Below, one piece after another: positions 57,701 through 64,000 of a DNA stretch of 64,000 nt; within the stretch, counting starts at the first letter, position 1, and every line of letters begins with the position of its first letter. The translations under genes were made by a program, and so were the position numbers. The DNA is taken from assembly GCA_037957365.1 (NCBI GenBank), contig JARHVA010000639.1:496001-560000 (forward strand), read 5' to 3'. The stretch comes from Torreya grandis (taxonomy: Eukaryota > Streptophyta > Pinopsida > Cupressales > Taxaceae). Under the pieces are notes generated by a model that was not told where the DNA came from, did no database searches, and saw only the letters and a list, made by a program, of their open reading frames with translations.

Positions 57701-59672
57701 GGACTATTTTTTTTACTATGTGAGGCTCATAACTCTGATATATCAGTCTTAATTATTTTACAATTTCTATGATGTTGTTGCATCTAGTATATTAACCTAA
57801 CTATTTATATTTTCTTAAAATATATTGATGTATCTCTCCTGAAATTATAAGATGTGTTCCTTAAAAACAACATGGCTATAGCTATTATAAATCTTACTAC
57901 CGAGAGAGATCTTAAAGTTTACTTGGTTTTATTCCTTCTCAGTTATCTTTATCTTTAGATTTTGTTTATGTCAACTAAATTATATTTTAGTATGAAATTA
58001 TTAAAGGAAAATAAAGTCATAAAATCTTTTATTTTACCCCCCATTAGTTATTAAATTATTGGCTTTGAAAATTGAAACTACATATGTTTTCACATGCTTA
58101 AATTTAATTTACGATTGTAAAATGTGTTTGCTCATACTCTTAAGCCTCTTACAAATGTTATTCAGATAAAAGGAAATTATGTTTCAAATTTACAAAAAAT
58201 GAAGATTACTAAGAGAGGAAAACACTCTACATACCCAATAAGGAATCCAAAAATTTTACTAATAAATATGACTATTGTTTTGCACCTGATAGCTCTTAAA
58301 AATACTTAACTATTGACATGACATTTCAATTAATTGTCACTGTCATAGACATTTAATTCAGTAGTGGAAAACATTTCATTTGCATTTAATGTGCTCAATG
58401 CTTCTCATATAATCAAACTCAATGTTATTGTTCCATCTCATCCTCTCCCAACAACTTTGTGCCTCTTTTCAAGCCAAGTGTTTGTCTTCTCATCATCTTT
58501 CTATCGGTTGATTTTTACAAAATATTTTGTATTCGTATGCATAGTAATCATTGTAGGATTAATGTTTTCAATCTTTTTATTTAGTAAAAGTATAAAATTT
58601 GGAGAAGTTTTTGTCAGCCTATGTACACCTTAAGAAATACAATAAATTAAAGTCTATTGTTGCCTTGTGAAATCAAGCAAAACTTTGTGTATTCAATCAC
58701 TATTTTCTTTTCTATCTTTATTATTTTATTTATTTATCAACTTGGCAAGGCTATTAATTCTCCATGCTTTTGCATTATGCTACCAAACTTACTCTCTTGT
58801 TGTGCTCTGATTTTTTCTTTTTCTTCAATTTCATGTTTTATTGTCTCTAGAGATCTATCACCCATGAATATGATTATGGACATTGTGTTATTACATGTCT
58901 TAGTTTTCTATGTGGTTGTTTTGGTAATAAATCATGATACGAGTAGAAATGATAAAACCATAAATCTCTATGAACGATGGATTGCATAGCACGGTAATAC
59001 TACAATGCCCTGGATGAGAAACATCAAAGATTTTAGATATTTAAGGATAATTTGTTGTTTATCAATGAGTATAATATGCAGAGTGAGACTCTTTCAAATT
59101 GGGTCTTAAAAAGTTTTTAAATCTAAGCCATGATGACTTTGGCTTATATTACTGTTTTGAAATTCAATATTTTCCAAAAAATCAACATTGTACAAATGTT
59201 CAAAGTTATTGCCCCATTAGGACTTGGCACTCAATTCCCTTGTTTTATAGAGTGCAATAATTACCAAACATAGATTCAATAAAGATTAATAATTTTAGAT
59301 GGATCAATAACTATTCTATATTGGTCGCCTTTCAAAAAACCTATGAACTATTCCATCGAAATCTTTAAAAATAAATTTGCTCAAAACAATTTCAGTTTAA
59401 CATATTCAAACACCTTAAAATAGACCATGAATTTAAATTTCAATTTAATTTTTACCAAACAAAAATATAAATAACAAAATCAAATGTGTATAATAAATAA
59501 ATATTATACATGTATAAAGTTAATTCATTGACCTTGTATCAAATTTGTAAATTCCATCGTAATTAGGTATGGAAGGCAAGGATCATTTATCTAGGTGAAT
59601 TCCTATGAAATCCATCAATATTTCAAAACTTTGAAAATAAATATCATTAATAGAAATATTGAAAAAAAATTA
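54707..59672. other. Long A/T-rich intergenic stretch
   Basis: No domain was recognised. A T-run lies at 54808-54820. Two adjacent hydrophobic open stretches at 58364-58633 (89 codons) and 58657-58989 (110 codons) are in different frames and A/T-biased towards Phe, Ile and Leu; they may be chance or a decayed membrane protein gene. Confidence 0.45.
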
Positions 59673-59805
59673 TGTACGGACCTCTCTCCTATCTTCTGTT
59701 ACATCTTACCTGTATTTATTTTGCTCCGTGTGTGGAAGTAATACAATAATAATAAAAAAAAATCCTGTGTGTAATTTATTTGGCTCTCTCTCAAATCCGC
59801 CAACA
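59673..59805 (+). repeat. 5' LTR, truncated
   Basis: This matches the last 133 bases or so of the 3' LTR, from 'ctatcttctgttac' to 'ccaaca'. The first about 100 bases of the LTR are missing. Confidence 0.8.
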
Positions 59806-59808
59806 GTG

Positions 59809-59820
59809 TGGTATGAGAGC
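59809..59820 (+). other. Primer binding site
   Basis: TGGTATGAGAGC matches the plant initiator-tRNA-Met site TGGTATCAGAGC at 11 of 12 positions, three bases after the LTR. Confidence 0.85.
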
Positions 59821-60044
59821 AGGATTTTAAGACAGCTATGGGTTTTTAATTTGTGATCAAGGGGCATCCACACTCTTTTGTTTACTGCCCCGGATTGATA
59901 GATTTACGGACCACGGTGCAGGAAAAGCCTGATAAGCTGCGATCTGTGCAATGCAGCCAACCAAGACTCGACGCCTATCATAGAAGACAGCCAAGTCTGG
60001 ATGAATATCTGTAGCTTATTTCATGCCTATACCTCAGACTAGCT

Positions 60045-60386
60045 GTGGACGTGAAAAATCTATATAATATTCGATCTGCAGTCTTATTTCGTTCAACATA
60101 TCAAGTGGAGCATCCTTCAAACGTATCTAAATATCAGCAGATTTGTTCGAATTTGTACAGTTGGATTGGATGCGTCATTATCAGCCTGAAGAAGGATCTG
60201 AATTTCGTTGATCTATTCATGCATCGCTTGATCAATCCAGATATGTGCATTAAATGTTTTAAAGTCTGCAGTAAATATCTCGGTTGTACACTTGTAATCT
60301 CGTGTTTGGTCTGTCTATCAAAACATCAAAGTGTCCAGAAAAACTTGCAGTTCGAACGCAGTTCACTTCATAACAAATTTGCGTGA
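60045..60386 (+). CDS. Hypothetical 113-aa ORF inside non-autonomous LTR element
   Basis: The frame runs from ATG 60045 (MDVKNLYNIRSAVLFR) to 60386 without interruption in a segment that is less A/T-rich than its surroundings and retains many CpG sites. It contains seven Cys, including 'CIKCFKVCSKYLGC' near residues 73-86 and a hydrophobic stretch around 'LVISCLVCL'. I recognise no family. It could be a captured host fragment or non-coding leader sequence that happens to be open. Confidence 0.3.
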   Translation: MDVKNLYNIRSAVLFRSTYQVEHPSNVSKYQQICSNLYSWIGCVIISLKKDLNFVDLFMHRLINPDMCIKCFKVCSKYLGCTLVISCLVCLSKHQSVQKNLQFERSSLHNKFA

Positions 60387-61263
60387 GAGTACAACTTCAT
60401 TTATATCGTCAAATTAAACGCCGTTGATATTTGTGTATTTGCTTCCTTCAAATGTATTTCTATTCGGCAGCATTTCCATCGTCCGTGCATGTTAAGCTTG
60501 GGGTTAGTCTAAATGTCATGTTAAAAGCGTTTTTTTTTCCAAAGTTTAGTTTATAGTTTTTCATTTGTGTCTATCCATGTAAAAAGTCACGGGTTTTAAG
60601 AATTTATTATTATTATTATTTTAGGAATCGAAATCATCTAGTTTTCTTTAATATTAGCTATTACGTCATATAATGAGTCATTGGATGACGGCTATAATAA
60701 GTTATTATAGTGTTTCTATTTTTATAAGTCAAAAAGTTATATAGTCAATATTTAGATTTAATGTCAAAATCTAAAATTGAGTCAAGTTTTATTATTTTGT
60801 TAAGTCTTTTTAGATTATGTCTATTTTAGATCGTCAAAAGAGTATTCTTAAAAATAATGAGTCAAAAGTTATTTTGTGAGTTAAATTGTTTTGTTAAAAT
60901 GTTTGTTGTATTATATAGAGTCAAAAAAATTGTATGGATGTAATATCATTGGTACACAATGTTCATCATTATAAAATTGAGTCTCAAAGCCAAATCCGTT
61001 GAATAAACAACAATCAATTGGAGGCTAGAGGATATACGGAGGCTGGAAGACAATCGGCGTCCTCTCGTGAGTCGCCTAGGACAAGGCTGCATAATTGCTT
61101 TGGTGACATTTTTTTAGTGTGTTTCTTTTATGTTGTATGCAGTGTGATTGTGCAGTGTGGTTTTCAATAAAAGATTCGACATCATTATCTAGTTTGGTAC
61201 CCCCTGATGAAGAACATTGTGGGAAGCAAAAGCACTAAAGTAGCGTTTGGTTCTTGGAAAAGG

Positions 61264-61455
61264 GTTTGTGGAAATCTGAGAAACCATCGAAGTGTATAAA
61301 ACAGTCGAGAGCTTCTCTCACCTCCAGATTCGTGGTCAAGCTACAACAGAGAACCATATGGATTTGTGGTAATCCAAGAAATCACCAAAGGTGTGCAGCA
61401 GAGAGATGTACTCCTGTCACTTCTAGGTTAGTGGTCAAGCTACAAGGAAAAAACA
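61264..61455 (+). repeat. 98-bp tandem pair in element interior
   Basis: Blocks starting 61264 ('gtttgtggaaatc') and 61362 ('atttgtggtaatcc') run in parallel to 'gtggtcaagctacaa' (61332 and 61431), 98-99 bases apart and moderately diverged. Confidence 0.8.
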
Positions 61456-61601
61456 ACATGACACCAAGACCATGAAGCCATGGAGATGGCATGCCACCTC
61501 AAATGTGAGCAGGGTATGCGGAGAGTGTGAAACTTTTTTGCCATGTTTGAATTAAGGGGCGGGGTCAACTATCAAGGATATGATGTTTGTAAAATTAATG
61601 T

Positions 61602-61615
61602 AATAAGGAGGGAAA
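61602..61615 (+). other. Polypurine tract
   Basis: 'aataaggagggaaa' lies directly before the 3' LTR. Confidence 0.8.
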
Positions 61616-61845
61616 TGTTAGCATTGCCGGTAGATGGTTAGTGATATTACATTATTTTTAGTTGTTGATTTATACATCCCCAAATTCTTTGATGTTCTCA
61701 CCTATTTTCCCCAGATTGTCCAGAATTGTCTGCTATCTTCTGTTACATATTACCTGTATTTATTTTGCTCCATGTGTGTGAGTAATACAATTAAAAAAAA
61801 AAACATGTGTGTAATTTATTTGGCTCTCTTTCAAATCCACCAACA
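61616..61845 (+). repeat. 3' LTR of non-autonomous element
   Basis: 230 bp, TGTTAGCATTGCC to CCACCAACA. Confidence 0.85.
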
Positions 61846-63070
61846 AATTAATCTATGTGTGAGCTCATCAGTTATGTGAACAAGTTTAACATTAGACCAA
61901 GATCATCCTTAATTAAGGATTTCAAACTGATAAAATTTATAGGTTTATTTTATGGTTATGATTTTAATGTAATCATGTAGTAATTATTTCAACTTTTCAA
62001 AATTCGTAAATAAGTGTGTGAGAATAGATAACTCATATTAAACACGTTTTCGTCGCCATCCCGGCCCCTCAGCTAAAACTTTGAAAAATGGTTTATTATA
62101 TCTTCAAAATTTAGTTTTGTTTATTTGTTTTTCCTTTCTCTTTAAATATATTAGTTGTGGGATTATTAGGCTCATTTTTATTCTGAATATAAGTTGGGGT
62201 TTTAATTTTCTTATTTTCATTTAACCAATTCATCAATACTATATATTTTGTTGTAGGTATATTGATCACTAGTAGATTTTGAATTTGGGTTGCACGAAGT
62301 ACATGCATCTCTTTTAACTGTTACTCCACAATTGAAAGGAGAAAATAGCTATTAATATTATTCTATGAGTTTTTTTAATTAATAAAAGTGGGAAGAAGGT
62401 CTCACACACAATTAAAAATATTCAACAAATTAACAATTAAATTATATGTCATACAAAAAATAGTGTAATAATTTAATAAATCAATAATGATGATTTTTTA
62501 AGATCTGTAAGTTAACTAACAATAATCTAGGAGGATCTAAGACTTTCATTGACTTACAATATAATGACATTGCTCTGACAATGTATCAACCTAACCAACA
62601 ACTTCATGTCCATGCCAACCACACGTGGTCATATTTCAACACCCTAACTCATCTTTGTCGATGCCTTAAAACTCTTACAATCTTAGTACTATTTCACATA
62701 GCTATGCAATAGTGTTACCTAAACATGACAAAATAATGATTACTTATGAAGCAATTATTCCTAGCTATTGTAACAGTGAAATTGATCATTTATCTTCCAC
62801 ACTTGTAACATATATCAATATAAATCTACATTCTTTTTAAAATTTAAACATCACAACACATCCGATATCTGGCATCTTATATTGAACTATTGCTTAATAT
62901 AACCTTATAACATAAAAATTATAATCTAGTATCCATTGTTTCTTCTTGTAACTTTCCCTTCTCTCATTGCACTTTGACATATCTTTCAGCCTCTCTCATT
63001 CAATATGCATTTTTTTAATAACCCATTGAATTTGTTAAGTGTTGTTGTCCATGGGGTTCCTCTTGGGCCC

Positions 63071-63077
63071 TATATAA
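63071..63077 (+). promoter_or_regulatory. TATA box, right copy
   Basis: TATATAA in the same context as in the left copies, 77 bases before the ATG at 63154. Confidence 0.45.
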
Positions 63078-63153
63078 GTGGTATAAGAGCATACACACTT
63101 CATATCATCTCATAATTATATCAAAGTTATATTTAAAATTCTTCTCTATTCTT

Positions 63154-63351
63154 ATGTTCGCTCGTATGATGTTTGATTACATGAAATTAATGCTTGAAAC
63201 TCATGACCCTTTATTACAATTTATTTCATGTCCTGATATGGTAGAAAAATTACTTTCAAATATGTTGACTTCATGTTGGCTAAAAATTTATCAGAGGAAA
63301 AATCAAGGATTTCGATCAACTTTGTGGGGACAAAGTCACTCTCATATTTGA
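63154..63351 (+). CDS. Hypothetical 65-aa ORF, right copy
   Basis: Same small ORF as at 4336, starting MFARMMFDYMK. Compared with 4336-4533 it has His-to-Arg at residue 4, Leu-to-Pro in 'CPDMVEK' and Lys-to-Gln near the end. Function is unknown, and it is uncertain whether it is translated. Confidence 0.3.
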   Translation: MFARMMFDYMKLMLETHDPLLQFISCPDMVEKLLSNMLTSCWLKIYQRKNQGFRSTLWGQSHSHI

Positions 63352-64000
63352 AGGCAGAGCTACATTTATTTAAAAACAAAGACAACACTGAAAATAAAAA
63401 TATTACAATAAAAATGTGTCTTTATGAGTGTTTTATACTTTAACCTAAAAGTACAGAAAGGTGTTAGAAAAATAACATTAAAATAATTTTGGGAGAGAGA
63501 AAGAGAAAAGAATGTGTAAAATAAGGAATAAAATGGAAGAGGTAAAATGGAATGCAAATAACTAACATGTAACCTAGGAATCTACTATGAGAGTTTGAAA
63601 CCTTTAACATTCAATTGAAGCCAAAGAAAGACATATTTTTGATGTATGAGCAAAATACATACGCTACAGAGGTTGTACATATCAAGAAACATTGTAGAAC
63701 AACTCTATATATCATTTTGAGAATAAATATTCAAATTACTCTCCATTGCTCCAAGGCTTCTCTAATTTAAAATTTATAACATAGATTCAAAATAAAGTTT
63801 ATGCTAAAAAATGTTAATTTTGATAGTTTAACAATAGTATTTTAACAAATTTGAAAGGAAATAATCAAAGTGAATGAACACACTCACAAGTATTGTTTCC
63901 GCAAAACAATTCAAAGAATAAAGCCTTATGAAATTCTTATTTTATTTATTCTTCTCTAAGTTAAATGTATAAATCTCCTCTTTCTCCTTTGCCAAGATTT

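Larger units (their letters stand above)
59673..61845 (+). mobile_element. Non-autonomous LTR retrotransposon with CpG-retaining interior
   Basis: A truncated 5' LTR (59673-59805), a primer site, a 1.8 kb interior, a polypurine tract and a 230-bp 3' LTR are present in order. No gag, protease, integrase or RT motif is visible, so movement would have depended on proteins from elsewhere. The interior holds a 113-codon open frame, a 98-bp tandem pair and more CpG than most of the window. The flanking target duplication cannot be tested because the 5' end of the left LTR is lost. Confidence 0.75.
61997..64000 (+). repeat. Right copy of long direct repeat (runs off window)
   Basis: It matches 1-64 and then 2529-5182 in the same orientation, at high identity. 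It lacks the 2.46 kb gypsy-like insert and the additional 765-bp unit. Between the two homologous parts, 62062-62107 has about 46 bases of its own. It is the less disturbed version of the repeat. Confidence 0.92.

Noticed and set aside
58364..58989. A two-part membrane protein gene
   Set aside because: The open stretches are hydrophobic but in different frames and biased by A/T content; I could match no family. Only noted in the intergenic entry.
1..64000. The end repeats as the two LTRs of one 62-kb giant retrotransposon
   Set aside because: The repeat edges lie outside the window, no PBS or PPT adjoins them, and the interior is a mixture of unrelated elements in both orientations.

Overview
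This window looks like nuclear DNA from a land plant with a large, transposon-filled genome. The evidence is plant-type Ty1/copia and Ty3/gypsy elements primed by initiator-tRNA-Met-like sites, a plant L1 LINE whose ORF2 ends in an RNase H domain, a hAT transposase with a TTF-type zinc finger, high A+T and few CpGs. The many old, unremoved elements would fit a gymnosperm, but that is inference. I see no intact host gene; nearly every recognisable coding stretch is a broken transposon gene.

Layout. 1-5182 and 61997-64000 are two copies of one long direct repeat. The left copy holds a 2.46 kb insert (3' end and LTR of a gypsy-like element, with a 186-bp tandem array) and an internal 765-bp tandem duplication carrying a TATA box and a small ORF. 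5350-8570 is a decayed unrecognised coding region on the minus strand. 11170-15650 is a minus-strand Ty3/gypsy remnant (gag, protease, RT, start of RNase H). 16110-16444 is a complete 335-bp LTR element whose two LTRs each contain a tRNA-like sequence. 16900-20765 is a broken L1 LINE on the plus strand. 21290-22951 has two diverged copies of a promoter-like segment flanking a 120-bp palindromic tandem repeat.

22952-28210 is a minus-strand Ty1/copia element with both LTRs. 32800-33445 is a second array of the 120-bp repeat in inverted orientation. 35307-37782 is a non-autonomous minus-strand LTR element with a near-matching target duplication. 39854-40972 holds a broken ORF with 15-residue repeats. 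43572-46192 is a hAT transposase pseudogene (minus). 46695-47990 is the 5' part of another copia element, and 48939-54701 is a full-length plus-strand copia element. 59673-61845 is a non-autonomous LTR element with an unusual CpG-retaining interior.

Decay follows a pattern: in the plus-strand copia element most in-frame stops sit where Gln, Arg or Trp is expected, consistent with deamination of methylated cytosines. The most interesting item is the 335-bp LTR element with tRNA-like LTRs, followed by the palindromic 120-bp repeat family and the CpG-retaining promoter-like segment cut off by a copia insertion.
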